DNA of 64,000 bases from CAWBJO01 sp963789175. Its GTDB lineage: Bacteria > Pseudomonadota > Alphaproteobacteria > Rhizobiales > Aestuariivirgaceae. Of the stretch, positions 14,764 through 23,793 are shown one piece after another. Where the stretch lies: the NCBI GenBank assembly GCA_963789175.1, contig CAWBJO010000009.1, positions 434,001 to 498,000 of the forward strand. The letters run 5' to 3'. Positions within the stretch are counted from its first letter, which is position 1; the number at the start of each line of letters is the position of its first letter. The position numbers and the translations under genes are program-made. Below the pieces are notes generated by a model. The model searched no databases. It was given only the letters and a program-made list of their open reading frames with translations, and was not told where the DNA came from.

Positions 14764-17613
14764 ATGAAACACGAGGCAAACGAGACGATCGCGGCGGCAG
14801 CGAGCCTTCCCCTGTCGATCGCCGTCGCGGATGGCGTCGGCCTTCAGATCCGCGAGCCCGGCGGCGCGCGGGTGGCGCTTTCGGCTGCCGAGGGGCTCGC
14901 GAGGCTCACCGGCGAACCGCATATCGTCTGCCACGGGCCGTACCTGGTGGATAGGCTTTCCCACATCGCCGAGAGCGAGCGCGGGCTCGTGTGGCGGGCG
15001 CGCGCGGTGCGCCACTACGATGCAGCGGAGCTCTTCGCCTTCGCCTGCCCGGCCCAGTTCGCAGTGCCCACTCCGCAGGGACTTCTCCGCGCCTGCGGCC
15101 TTCCGCCGACGGACGACGCCGAAGCCCTTGCCGCCGTGGTCCGCGACCTTCTCGCCCGTCTCGGCAGAACGCGTTCCGGCCGCAAGAGCACCATCGCGAC
15201 GGCGCGGTTCCTGGGGCGCGCCAAATGGCCGTGGGCGGAACCGGTCCTTGCGGCACTCGGGGAATCGGGAACGAGCGAACCCGATCCCTATGCGAACGGC
15301 CTCAATGTGTGGGACCACATCGAAGAATGGACCGACGAAGGCCCGAAGCCGCCGGGCTCGCAACTCGGCGTCGAAGTCGCAGAGGCGATCGAGACGCTGG
15401 AACAGTTCCTGGGCGAATCTGCGGAACGGCGGCCGCAGCAGGCCGCCTATTGTGCGGAGGCGGTGCACGCCTTCGAGCCGCGGCAGTCACCGCTCAGCAA
15501 CAGCATTCTCCTTGCCGAAGCCGGCACCGGGCTCGGAAAGACGCTCGCCTATCTCGCGCCCGCCCATGTGTGGGCACGGCGCAACCAGGAGCCCGTCTGG
15601 GTCTCGACCTTTACCAAGAACCTGCAACGGCAGCTCGAACAGGAAACGGCGAGGATCTATCCCGACCCCCTCGAGCGGCGACGGCGCGTCGTGGTCCGCA
15701 AAGGGCGCGAAAACTACGCCTGCCTCCTCAACATGCAGGAGGCCTTCGCGCGGCTCTCGACGCTCAATCCGCGCGGGGCCCTTCTTGCCGCGCTGATCGC
15801 GCGCTGGGCACGCCACAGCAAAGACGGCGACATGATCGGCGGCGATTTCCCGGCGTGGATCGTCAGCCTGATGCCGGAATCGAAGCTTTACGACGACCGG
15901 CCGACGACGCTGATGGGGCTCGGCCTCACCGACCGGCGCGGCGAATGCATCTACTCGGCCTGCCCGCACTATCGGCGCTGCTTCATCGAGAAGGCGGCGC
16001 GCGTCGCCCGCAAGGCGGACATCGTGATCGCCAACCACGCGCTGGTGCTGCACCAGGCGGCAATCGAACATGCGATCGGCGGCCAGGCGCAGGCGGAAAC
16101 TCCGGAGAGCGGCCAAGCCCGCCGGCTGGTGTTCGACGAGGGCCACCACGTCTTCGATGCCGCCGACAGCGCGTTCTCCGGGCATCTCACGGCGCTCGAA
16201 ACCGCCGAGCTCAGGCGATGGATCCGAGGGCCGGAGATGCGAGGTCGGCGCGGCCGCAGCCTCACCGACCGGATCCTCGACCTCGGACGCGACGACGAGA
16301 CGGTCACCCGGCTTCTCGAAGACGCGGCGAGCGCCGCCGACTTCCTGCCGTCGCCGGGTTTCATGAGGCGCATCCAGGCCGGGCATCCGGAAGGGCCGGC
16401 CGAGGCCTTCTTCGCACTGGCCCGCCAACAGGTGCTGGCGCGCGCCGAGCGGCAAAGCGGACATACGCTGGAGACGGACTGCCACCCGCTCATCGCCCGC
16501 CTCGCCGAGGAAGCCGCCCAGATCGTCGTCCTTCTCGACGATCTGCAGACGCCGCTCCTCAAGCTCGCGCAAGCGCTACTCAGAAAGCTCGACCAGGACG
16601 CGGCCGAGCTCGACAGCAGCGAGCGCAATCGCATCGAGGCCGTCGCGCGGTCGCTGCGCCGGCGTGGCGAGCTCCTGATCGGCGGTTGGACCGGAATGCT
16701 CAATCGGCTGCTCGAAACCCCCTCCCCGCTCTTCGTCGAGTGGTTCGCCATCGACCAAGCGGACGACCGCGAGATCGACGTCGGCCTGCACAGCCACTGG
16801 ATCGATCCGACGCTGCCGCTCGCCGAAAGCGTGCTGAAGCCGGCGGACGGCGTTCTCATCACCTCGGCGACACTCAAGGACCGGCCGCCCGACTTCCCCG
16901 AGGACTGGCAGAATGCCGAGATGCGGACCGGCGTCGTCCACCTTCCCTACGGCGTGCGGCGGGCGAGCCACGAAAGCCCCTACGACTATGCCGGCAACTC
17001 GCGCATCATCGTGGTCAACGACGTCAATCGGGACGACATGGACCAGGTGGCGGCCGCCTACCGCGAGCTCTTTCGCGCGGCGGGCGGCGGCGGGCTCGGA
17101 TTGTTCACGGCAATCTCGAGGCTCAAGGCCGTGCACCGGCGGATCGTCCGGCCCATGCTGAAGTCCGGCCTGCCGCTTCTGGCGCAGCACGTCGATCCGC
17201 TCGACACCGGCACGCTCGTAGACATGTTCCGCGCCGATCCGGCCGCTTGCCTGCTCGGCACCGATGCGGTGCGGGACGGAGTCGACGTTCCGGGAGATTC
17301 GCTGCGCATCATCGTGCTGGACCGGGTGCCTTGGGCACAGCCCACGATCCTCGAACGGACGCGGCGGAAGGCGTTCGGCGGCAGCGCCTACCAGGACATG
17401 ATCGTGCGGCTGCGCCTCAGGCAGGCGTTCGGCCAACTCATCCGCGGGGCGAGCGACCGCGGCGTCTTCGTGGTGCTCGATGCGCGGCTGGCAACCCGCT
17501 TCACGACGGCGTTTCCGCCGGGCGTACCGCTCAGCCGCGTCGGCCTCGTCGACGCACTCGAAGCGTGCAGCGCGTTCCTCGGCTTGCGGGATGCATCCCG
17601 GCCCGCTAGTTAG
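14764..17613 (+). CDS. DinG/XPD-type ATP-dependent DNA helicase
   Basis: 949 residues from the ATG at 14764. The N-terminal ~200 residues look like a degenerate nuclease-type domain; the rest is an iron-sulfur superfamily 2 helicase. Walker A LAEAGTGLGKT is near 249-259. Candidate 4Fe-4S cysteines occur at about 320 (ENYACLLN) and 395-406 (CIYSACPHYRRC). The Walker B variant is DEGH (about 458-461). Motif VI-like RQAFGQLIRGASDRG is near 882-896. XPD/DinG enzymes unwind DNA 5'-to-3' and act on damaged or structured DNA. It is divergent from lysK and followed 17 bases later by a TerB-like gene. Exact repair role is not known for this alphaproteobacterial branch. Confidence 0.85.
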   Translation: MKHEANETIAAAASLPLSIAVADGVGLQIREPGGARVALSAAEGLARLTGEPHIVCHGPYLVDRLSHIAESERGLVWRARAVRHYDAAELFAFACPAQFAVPTPQGLLRACGLPPTDDAEALAAVVRDLLARLGRTRSGRKSTIATARFLGRAKWPWAEPVLAALGESGTSEPDPYANGLNVWDHIEEWTDEGPKPPGSQLGVEVAEAIETLEQFLGESAERRPQQAAYCAEAVHAFEPRQSPLSNSILLAEAGTGLGKTLAYLAPAHVWARRNQEPVWVSTFTKNLQRQLEQETARIYPDPLERRRRVVVRKGRENYACLLNMQEAFARLSTLNPRGALLAALIARWARHSKDGDMIGGDFPAWIVSLMPESKLYDDRPTTLMGLGLTDRRGECIYSACPHYRRCFIEKAARVARKADIVIANHALVLHQAAIEHAIGGQAQAETPESGQARRLVFDEGHHVFDAADSAFSGHLTALETAELRRWIRGPEMRGRRGRSLTDRILDLGRDDETVTRLLEDAASAADFLPSPGFMRRIQAGHPEGPAEAFFALARQQVLARAERQSGHTLETDCHPLIARLAEEAAQIVVLLDDLQTPLLKLAQALLRKLDQDAAELDSSERNRIEAVARSLRRRGELLIGGWTGMLNRLLETPSPLFVEWFAIDQADDREIDVGLHSHWIDPTLPLAESVLKPADGVLITSATLKDRPPDFPEDWQNAEMRTGVVHLPYGVRRASHESPYDYAGNSRIIVVNDVNRDDMDQVAAAYRELFRAAGGGGLGLFTAISRLKAVHRRIVRPMLKSGLPLLAQHVDPLDTGTLVDMFRADPAACLLGTDAVRDGVDVPGDSLRIIVLDRVPWAQPTILERTRRKAFGGSAYQDMIVRLRLRQAFGQLIRGASDRGVFVVLDARLATRFTTAFPPGVPLSRVGLVDALEACSAFLGLRDASRPAS

Positions 17614-17630
17614 GCGCGAAGGAGAGACGC

Positions 17631-18059
17631 ATGACCGGTACCATCACACTGCATCAGGCGCTCGTCTACGTCATGGTGACGATGAGCGGCGTCGACGGGC
17701 GGATCCGCGACCGCGAGCTCATACGCATCGGCGCGATCGTCGACGGCGTTCCGGCCTTCGACGGTTTCGCCAAGGAAAGCCTCGCCCGGGTCGTCCAGGA
17801 ATGCGCCGAGATCCTGCAGCAGGAGAGCGGCGGCCTGCAGGCCGTCCTCGGTCTCGTGCGCGAGGCGGTGCCCGAGGATCTGCGCGAGACCGCCTATGCG
17901 CTGGCAGCCGAGGTCGCCGCGGCCGACCTGGTGGTGGCGCGCGAGGAGCTTCGCTTCCTTTCAATGCTGCGCGACGCGCTGGGGCTGAGCAAGCTCGTGA
18001 CGGCGGCGCTCGAGCGCGGCGTCATCGCCCGACACAAGACGCAGGCGGCGTCTCAGTAG
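17631..18059 (+). CDS. TerB-like (tellurite resistance protein fold) protein
   Basis: 142 residues, all-helical, in the TerB/DjlA-like family: LVYVMVTMSGVDGRIRDREL, then a second half repeating the pattern with AYALAAEVAAADLVVAREELRFL and LRDALGL. The family's acidic metal-binding positions are suggested by VDGRIRDRE and ADLVVAREE. It stands 17 bases behind the helicase gene with GGAGAG before the ATG, so co-transcription is likely. TerB domains are linked to membrane-associated stress responses; a specific function cannot be given. The last 7 bases overlap the convergent binding-protein gene. Confidence 0.75.
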   Translation: MTGTITLHQALVYVMVTMSGVDGRIRDRELIRIGAIVDGVPAFDGFAKESLARVVQECAEILQQESGGLQAVLGLVREAVPEDLRETAYALAAEVAAADLVVAREELRFLSMLRDALGLSKLVTAALERGVIARHKTQAASQ

Positions 18060-19018
18060 GGACTCATCGGAAAGTACTTGCGAAAGATGGACGCGAAGGT
18101 CCCCGACGTCTGCAGGCGGTCGAGGCCGTAGTCGAGCACGTCGCGCAACTCCGAATTTCCGCGCTTCACGGCCACGGCCATCCCGCGGCTGAAGTAGTCG
18201 GGATCGTTGTAGGCACCAGCGGCAAAGCGGCAGCATGCTTCCGAGTCGCTTCCCGTGAGCCAGAACATGATCTGCAGCGCATCGCCGAAATAGGCATCGA
18301 CTACCCCGCCGCGCAGTGCTTCGAGGGCTTCCGCAGCGGTCGCATAGGGGCGGATGTTGGAACGCGGGAAGTAGCGCGCCACCCACGCCTCGTGGCCCGT
18401 GCCTTTCACGACACCGATGCGCTTGCCGGCGAGCGAACGGACGTCGGGCTGGGCCAGCGGATTCTTGGTGCGCACGACGAAACGGGCCAGCGACCGGTAG
18501 TAGGGCGTCGTGAAGTCGGCCGTCTCGACGGCGGATTCGGACAGGTTGATGCCGGCGATCACCGCATCGACCTCGCCGCGGTCGAGGGCATTCATCAGGG
18601 CGTTCCAGGGCCGCGCCGAGAATTCGCATGTGAGGCGAAGGTCCTCGCACAAGGCATTGGCGACGGCCACGTTAAAGCCGTTCAGGGCGCCCGAACTCTC
18701 CTTGTAGCTGAAGGGCGGAAAGTCCTCGTCGACGGCGATGCGCAGCGATTCCACCGCCTTCAGGTCGGGGAGAGGACGGGTCTGGTCGATGTGGCGGAAG
18801 AGCGGGACCGCGTAGTTCGCGTCGGGCGGCGCCGGGCTTGTGGGCTGCGCTTCAGTCTGCGCTTCGGATCGCGTCGGGAACAATGCAACCGCGAGCATCA
18901 GGCACATGCCCATCAGGCGGCTCGCCGTTTCCGGTTTGTACCCGAAATGCGCTTTCGTTCTGCAACCGCCCACTCTTTTCTGTTGCAATTGCAGAGCGCT
19001 GTGCGATTGGTTGTCCAT
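18053..19018 (-). CDS. periplasmic substrate-binding protein, amino-acid type (SBP_bac_3)
   Basis: About 321 residues. The body is an amino-acid-type binding protein: LRIAVDEDFPPFSYKE, LNGFNVAVANALCEDL, WNALMNALDRGEVDAVIAG, TTPYYRSLARFVVR, GKRIGVVKGTGHEAW, GGVVDAYFGDA. A signal sequence (LMGMCLMLAVALFPTRSEA) is preceded by an unusual extension of about 35 residues if translation starts at the ATG at 19018. The ATG at 18913 would give a normal short leader but no clear ribosome site. No permease or ATPase genes are adjacent, so this is an orphan binding protein; a role with a distant transporter or a sensor is possible. Confidence 0.75.
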   Translation of the reverse strand: MDNQSHSALQLQQKRVGGCRTKAHFGYKPETASRLMGMCLMLAVALFPTRSEAQTEAQPTSPAPPDANYAVPLFRHIDQTRPLPDLKAVESLRIAVDEDFPPFSYKESSGALNGFNVAVANALCEDLRLTCEFSARPWNALMNALDRGEVDAVIAGINLSESAVETADFTTPYYRSLARFVVRTKNPLAQPDVRSLAGKRIGVVKGTGHEAWVARYFPRSNIRPYATAAEALEALRGGVVDAYFGDALQIMFWLTGSDSEACCRFAAGAYNDPDYFSRGMAVAVKRGNSELRDVLDYGLDRLQTSGTFASIFRKYFPMSPY

Positions 19019-19057
19019 TGCGTCTTCTTGCACTTATGAGTTGTCTCCGGGGGCGGG

Positions 19058-20797
19058 GTGAGCGGTCTTTCAAAGCGATGGGCGCCGACACGCGCGCCCG
19101 TACCCATTCCATTCGTCAAGCCACGCTGCGGCCCGACCCGTACTCGCGACGACAAACGCCTCTCGCGTTCCGATCTGATCGATGCCTGCCGCCGCCTCAC
19201 GCCCGACGAGGCCACCATGGCACTTCGCCACCGGTATCTCCCGATCCGCAGCGGCAGTCCAGAGGCTTTTGTCGCCGCCGCCGACGCCATGGCGGCGGCC
19301 AGCGCGCGGCGGGCCGGCCACTCCGCGCATCGCAGAGTCGAGGCAAGAGATCTGCTGGCGGCCCTGCAGGCGGTATTCGGCCCCGAGATCGCATTGCGCG
19401 CCAGCCTGCTCCTGGCGTTGCGCGATCCGGAATTCTCGGCCCGCTCGCCAAGCCGACCATGGATGCGTCTCCTCGCCGGAGGACTTGCTGCCGCAACGCT
19501 CGGAATGGTTTTCATGCCGGAGGGCGTGGTTCTCGCGCTTTTGTCCCTCGTTTTCGGTTTCGTCTTCCTCTGCGTGGCGGCGGTCAAGCTCATGGCGGTG
19601 ATGCCGCAACGACCACTGTCAGCGCGCAGCCGGCGGCAGCTCGAAAGTCGCGACCTTCCCGTCTACAGCGTGCTCGTACCGCTGTTCCGCGAGACCGAAG
19701 TGGCCGACCAGCTCATAGACGGGTTGATGCGGATCGACTACCTCACGGAAAAGCTCGACATCAAGATCATCCTCGAGGAAGAGGACGCGGCGACCATCGC
19801 GCATTTCGAAAGCGCGCGCCTGCCTTCGCATTTCGAGATCATCGTCGTGCCACGCGGCAGCCCGCAGACCAAGCCGCGGGCGCTCAACTACGCGCTGCAT
19901 TTCGCGCGCGGCGAGCTGGTCACCATCTTCGACGCCGAGGACATCCCGCATCCCTCGCAGCTCAGGATGGCGGCGGAAACTTTTGCCGCTGGGCCCCCCC
20001 GCCTCGCCTGCCTGCAGGCGCAACTCGCCTTCTACCGGCCCAGCCACAACTGGCTGACGCGGCAATTCGCCATCGAATACGCCGCCCTCTTCGATCTCCT
20101 GCTTCCGGCGCTCGGCCGCAACCAGCTGCCGATGATGCTCGGCGGCACCTCCAACCACTTCCGCACCGACGTGCTGCGCAAGGTCGGTGCCTGGGATCCG
20201 TTCAACGTCACCGAGGATGCCGATCTCGGACTCCGACTGGCGCGCCTCGGCTTCGCGGTCGACGTCCTCGCATCGGCCACCGTCGAGGAGCCGAACGGGC
20301 GCCTGTCGAGCTGGTTCCGGCAGCGGGCCCGCTGGATCAAAGGCTGGATGCAGACCGCCCTCGTCCATCTCGCATCGCCGCGCAGGCTCCATTCCGAACT
20401 TGGAGCGGAGGGCTCCCTAGTGGTGCTTGCGCTCTTCGCGAGCATGGTCGTGTCGAGTTTCGTCTACCCGCTGTTTCTCGTCCTGACCGTGTGGTCAGTC
20501 GTCGCCGGACCGGCCGTGGTGGACGAGCCGCAGATCGGGACGTCACTGCTGCACGGCCTCGGCCTTTCAGTGTTCGCGCTCGGCTACGGCGTCAGTTTTC
20601 TTGCTGGGTTCAAGGGTATCCGGGCCCGCGGCCTCACGGGATTGAGCGGCGCGCTCCTGACCATGCCCGTCTATTGGCTGCTGATCTCGGCTGCGGCCTA
20701 TCTCGCGCTCTGGCAGTTCTTCCGCAACCGTTTCCACTGGAACAAGACGGAGCACGGCGTCACGACCAAGGCTTTCGGAGACGGCGGCGGCGCCTGA
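19058..20797 (+). CDS. family 2 glycosyltransferase, processive membrane type
   Basis: 579 residues with a GTG start at 19058; an ATG at 19217 is a fair alternative. Cytoplasmic GT2 domain with YSVLVPLFRE, the DAED variant of DxD (FDAEDIPHPSQL), TEDADLGLRL and QRARWIKGW, the Q/RxxRW motif of processive synthases such as cellulose or hyaluronan synthase. Two membrane helices precede it (RLLAGGLAAATLGMVF, VLALLSLVFGFVFLC) and three to four follow. It should polymerise and export a beta-linked polysaccharide from a nucleotide sugar. No partner genes (PilZ, periplasmic subunits) are adjacent, so the product is unknown. Confidence 0.85.
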   Translation: MSGLSKRWAPTRAPVPIPFVKPRCGPTRTRDDKRLSRSDLIDACRRLTPDEATMALRHRYLPIRSGSPEAFVAAADAMAAASARRAGHSAHRRVEARDLLAALQAVFGPEIALRASLLLALRDPEFSARSPSRPWMRLLAGGLAAATLGMVFMPEGVVLALLSLVFGFVFLCVAAVKLMAVMPQRPLSARSRRQLESRDLPVYSVLVPLFRETEVADQLIDGLMRIDYLTEKLDIKIILEEEDAATIAHFESARLPSHFEIIVVPRGSPQTKPRALNYALHFARGELVTIFDAEDIPHPSQLRMAAETFAAGPPRLACLQAQLAFYRPSHNWLTRQFAIEYAALFDLLLPALGRNQLPMMLGGTSNHFRTDVLRKVGAWDPFNVTEDADLGLRLARLGFAVDVLASATVEEPNGRLSSWFRQRARWIKGWMQTALVHLASPRRLHSELGAEGSLVVLALFASMVVSSFVYPLFLVLTVWSVVAGPAVVDEPQIGTSLLHGLGLSVFALGYGVSFLAGFKGIRARGLTGLSGALLTMPVYWLLISAAAYLALWQFFRNRFHWNKTEHGVTTKAFGDGGGA

Positions 20798-20802
20798 TAC
20801 GC

Positions 20803-20877
20803 TGGAGCGGGCGATGGGGATCGAACCCACGACATCAAGCTTGGGAAGCTTGCGTTCTACCACTGAACTACGCCCGC
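20803..20877 (-). tRNA. tRNA-Gly (anticodon CCC)
   Basis: A complete cloverleaf on the minus strand: acceptor GCGGGCG/CGCCCGC, D arm GTTC/GAAC, anticodon stem CAAGC/GCTTG with loop TTCCCAA (anticodon CCC), T arm GTGGG-TTCGATC-CCCAT, discriminator T, and an encoded CCA. It reads GGG glycine codons. It lies 5 bases downstream of the convergent glycosyltransferase stop. No integrase or direct repeats suggest use as an attachment site. Confidence 0.97.
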
Positions 20878-20955
20878 GAGCGCGTCACCCATGCCTAGCC
20901 AATCGCGCCGAGTTCGGCAAGGGAGCGGTTGGCCGGCGTTACGGAGCGCTCGCCG

Positions 20956-22077
20956 TCAAGCGGTGCGGCGCTCGAAGGGGCGGAAATGCTTCGAGAGCTT
21001 CAAGCCCTGGCGCTGGTAGTTCGAGCCGATGCCCTGTCCGTAGACGCGTTCAGGCGGCTCGGTCAGCGGCTCGTAGATGAGGCGGCCGATGATCTGACCG
21101 TCCTCGAGAATGAAGGGCACTTCGTGGGAGCGCACCTCGAGCACCGCCCTCGCCCCCTCGCCGCCGCCGGACGCGTGGCCGAAGCCCGGATCGAAGAAGC
21201 CGGCATAGTGGACGCGGAACTCGCCGACCAGCGGGTTGAACGGCACCATCTCGGCGGCGTAGGCGGGAGGCACGCGGACCGCCTCCTTGGAAGCGAGGAT
21301 ATAGAACTGGTCGGGATCGAGCACGAGGTTGCCGCGGTGCCAGATCGGCTCCCAGAAATCCGCTGCCTCGAGCGCACCGTTCACGTCGACGTCGATGAGC
21401 CCGGCATGGCGCTTGGCGCGGAAGCCGACCGGCTCGCCGGGGTCGGCGCCTGCGAGATCGACGGAAACGGCGATCCCGTTGGCGATGTTGACCGCCTCGG
21501 CCGACACCAGACCCTCGGCGGCGTGAAGGCGCTCGATGATCTCGTCCGACCGGACGAACTGTCCCTGGCGGAAGCGGATTTGCGCCAGCCGCGAGCCGGT
21601 GCGCGCGAGGCAGGAGAAGGTGCGCGGACTGATCTCGGCATAGAGCGGGCCCGAATATCCTTCGGCGATGCTGTCGAACTCGCTCGCATGATCGGTGATC
21701 AGCCGCGTGAAGATGTCGAGCCTGCCGGTCGAGCTTTTGGGGTTCGCCGCGGCGGAGATGCCTTGCGGAAGCCGCAGGGATTCGAGAAGCGGAACGATAT
21801 AAACGCAGCCGGTCTCGAGGACAGCACCGTTCTCGAGGCTCATCTCGTGGAGCTTCAGATTGGCGAGGCGCTGCGCGACGGTGTTGCCGGGTCCCGGCAG
21901 GAACGAGGCGCGAACCCGGAAGGCGACGTTTCCCAGCCGGAGGTCGAGGCTCGCAGGCTGGATGAGGTCCGTGTCCGCGCGTCCGGACGGCGTGCGGATC
22001 GCTCCCTTGGCGATCAGCCGCTGAATTGCGTGGGCGGGCAGTATCCCGCGGGAGTCGCGTCGCGCCGTTTGGACCAT
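20956..22077 (-). CDS. dcd: 2'-deoxycytidine 5'-triphosphate deaminase (long alphaproteobacterial form)
   Basis: 373 residues from the ATG at 22077. Converts dCTP to dUTP for thymidylate synthesis. About twice the length of the classic Dcd, with two trimeric dUTPase-like folds in tandem: IQPASLDLRLG and AANPKSSTGRLDIFTR in the first, DRDEPxx-like GFRAKRHAGLIDVDVNG and AAEMVPFNPLVGEFRVHYAGFFDPGFGH in the second. This double form is usual in Alphaproteobacteria. The open frame continues upstream to 22602, but that part overlaps apaG on the other strand. The start codon directly abuts a perfect inverted repeat (22078-22108) holding the AGGA ribosome site. Confidence 0.92.
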   Translation of the reverse strand: MVQTARRDSRGILPAHAIQRLIAKGAIRTPSGRADTDLIQPASLDLRLGNVAFRVRASFLPGPGNTVAQRLANLKLHEMSLENGAVLETGCVYIVPLLESLRLPQGISAAANPKSSTGRLDIFTRLITDHASEFDSIAEGYSGPLYAEISPRTFSCLARTGSRLAQIRFRQGQFVRSDEIIERLHAAEGLVSAEAVNIANGIAVSVDLAGADPGEPVGFRAKRHAGLIDVDVNGALEAADFWEPIWHRGNLVLDPDQFYILASKEAVRVPPAYAAEMVPFNPLVGEFRVHYAGFFDPGFGHASGGGEGARAVLEVRSHEVPFILEDGQIIGRLIYEPLTEPPERVYGQGIGSNYQRQGLKLSKHFRPFERRTA

Positions 22078-22108
22078 GTTCACATCCTGAGCGAGCACGG
22101 ATGTGAAC
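22078..22108 (-). promoter_or_regulatory. perfect 10-bp inverted repeat abutting the dcd start codon
   Basis: GTTCACATCC, an 11-base spacer, GGATGTGAAC, then immediately ATG on the minus strand. In the dcd mRNA this would fold into a 10-bp hairpin whose 3' arm begins within the AGGA ribosome-binding core. It could be a translational switch or, as DNA, an operator for the divergent dcd/apaG pair. Confidence 0.6.
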
Positions 22109-22170
22109 CCAAGGCGGCGCATGCGCAAGGGCTGTGGAAAACCCGCTTGGTTCGTATAGAATTCCTGCTC

Positions 22171-22563
22171 ATGTACCAAACCACCACCAAAGACATCAGG
22201 ATCACGGTGCGTCCGAACTTCCTCGAGGATCAGTCGCGTCCGGACCGCAACTATTTCGTCTGGGCCTATTCCATCACCATCGAGAACCTGTCGGACGATA
22301 CCGTGACGCTGAAGGCGCGCCACTGGAAAATCACCAACAGCCTCGGCCAGGTGCAGGAGGTGCACGGCGCCGGCGTCGTCGGCGAGCAGCCGACGCTCAA
22401 GCCCGGCGAGGCGTTCGAATACACCTCCGGCGCGCCACTCACCACGCCGTCCGGGTTCATGGTCGGAACCTACGACATGGAGACGACGAACGGCCAGGCC
22501 TTCAACGTCAGCATCCCTCTCTTCTCCCTCGACAGCCCGTATGCCGCACGCCAGGTCCACTAG
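22171..22563 (+). CDS. apaG: ApaG family protein (Co2+/Mg2+ efflux-associated)
   Basis: 130 residues, full length for the family. Single fibronectin-III-like fold: TTTKDIRITVRPNFLEDQS, FVWAYSITIENLSDDTVTLKARHW, ITNSLGQVQEVHGAGVVGEQP, YTSGAPLTTPSGFMVGTY. ApaG was named from a cobalt-resistance operon in enterics and some members have pyrophosphatase activity; the cellular role is unsettled. A TATAGA hexamer lies about 12 bases before the ATG and no ribosome site is visible, so the transcript may have a very short leader. Divergent from dcd, and followed by argE 32 bases later. Confidence 0.95.
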   Translation: MYQTTTKDIRITVRPNFLEDQSRPDRNYFVWAYSITIENLSDDTVTLKARHWKITNSLGQVQEVHGAGVVGEQPTLKPGEAFEYTSGAPLTTPSGFMVGTYDMETTNGQAFNVSIPLFSLDSPYAARQVH

Positions 22564-22595
22564 GAGCCGGCGCCCGCATCCGACATAGGAGCCGC

Positions 22596-23793
22596 ATGCC
22601 ATCGAGCGACGTCACGACACGGCAGCTCCTGAAGGATCTCGTCGGGTTCGATACCACCAGCCAACGGAGCAATCTCGAGCTCATCGCGTTCGTGGAAGAC
22701 TTCCTGACGGGACACGGGCTGAAAAGCCGCCGGGTCGACTACGAACCGGGGCGAAAGACGAATCTCTATGCGACGATCGGGCCCGACGTACCCGGCGGGA
22801 TCGTGCTCTCGGGACATACGGACGTCGTGCCCGTCGAGGGCCAGGCCTGGGACAGCGATCCCTTCATCGCCATCGAGCGCGACGGGCGCGTCTACGGCCG
22901 CGGCACCGCCGACATGAAAGGTTTCGTCGCTGCCTGCCTGGCGGCAGTTCCAGCTCTCAAGGCGCGGAACTTGCGGATCCCCGTGCATCTCGCCCTGTCG
23001 TGCGACGAGGAAGTCGGCTGCAAGGGCGTGCGGCCGCTCGTGCGGCACTTCGCCGATCACCTGCCGATGCCCGCCGCAGTGATCGTGGGGGAGCCGACGC
23101 TCATGAAGGTCGTGACGGCGCACAAGACCGCCTACTCCTTCGAGACCACGGTGACCGGGCAGGAAGCCCATTCGAGCAAGCCGCAGCAGGGCGTCAACGC
23201 CATCACGATCGCCGCGCAGCTCATCGGCGAGCTCGACGCGATGGCCCGAGAGCGGCGCGAGACGGCCGATCCGTCATCGGCGTTCGACCCTCCCTACAGC
23301 ACCGTGCATGTGGGCGTGATCGCCGGCGGCACGGCGAAGAACATCGTCGCAGGGCATTGCAAATTCGTGTGGGAGACGCGCCTCCTGCCGGGTGACGATC
23401 CCGACGCGGTGCCTAGGCGTCTCGACGGCCTCGCACGGACGCTCCTCGCCGAGATGCGGCAGACGGGCAAGCTCACGAATATCGAGACCACGCGCACCAA
23501 CGTCGTTCCGGGCCTCAATCCCCGCAACTCGCAGGCCACCGAGCTGGCGCTCATGCTCGCGGGAACCAACGAGACGAGTGCCGTCTCCTATGCGACGGAG
23601 GCCGGCCTTTTCCAGGAAGGGGGCATGGAAGCCGTCATCTGCGGACCGGGCTCGATCGACCACGCGCACCAGCCGAACGAGTTCATCGCCGTCTCGCAGC
23701 TCGCCGCCTGCGATCGATTTCTCGAGCGGCTCGGCGACTACTGTTCCGAGGACGGCGGCGCCGGCAAGCACCTCGTCGGCGGCGAAACGATAG
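22596..23793 (+). CDS. argE: acetylornithine deacetylase; 3' end disturbed, frame lacks its stop
   Basis: M20 metallopeptidase family; removes the acetyl group from N-acetylornithine in arginine synthesis. Metal and catalytic motifs are intact: SGHTDVVPVEG, GRGTADMKGF, DEEVGCKGVRP, GEPTLMK, QEAHSSKP, IDHAHQPNEFI. Homology ends near 23748. As written, the frame has no stop there and runs antisense through hslO to 24818 (740 codons). Removing one base between 23741 and 23790 gives a TAG at 23791-23793 and a normal 398-residue protein, which is the end I report. It follows apaG by 32 bases. A real extended protein is possible but unlikely. Confidence 0.8.

Noticed and set aside
14991..17609. 872-codon open frame inside the DinG-type helicase
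   Set aside because: Out-of-frame shadow; the overlapping frame carries all helicase motifs.
20803..20877. tRNA-Gly as an integration site for a mobile element
   Set aside because: No integrase, no direct repeat of the tRNA 3' end and no composition change on either side.
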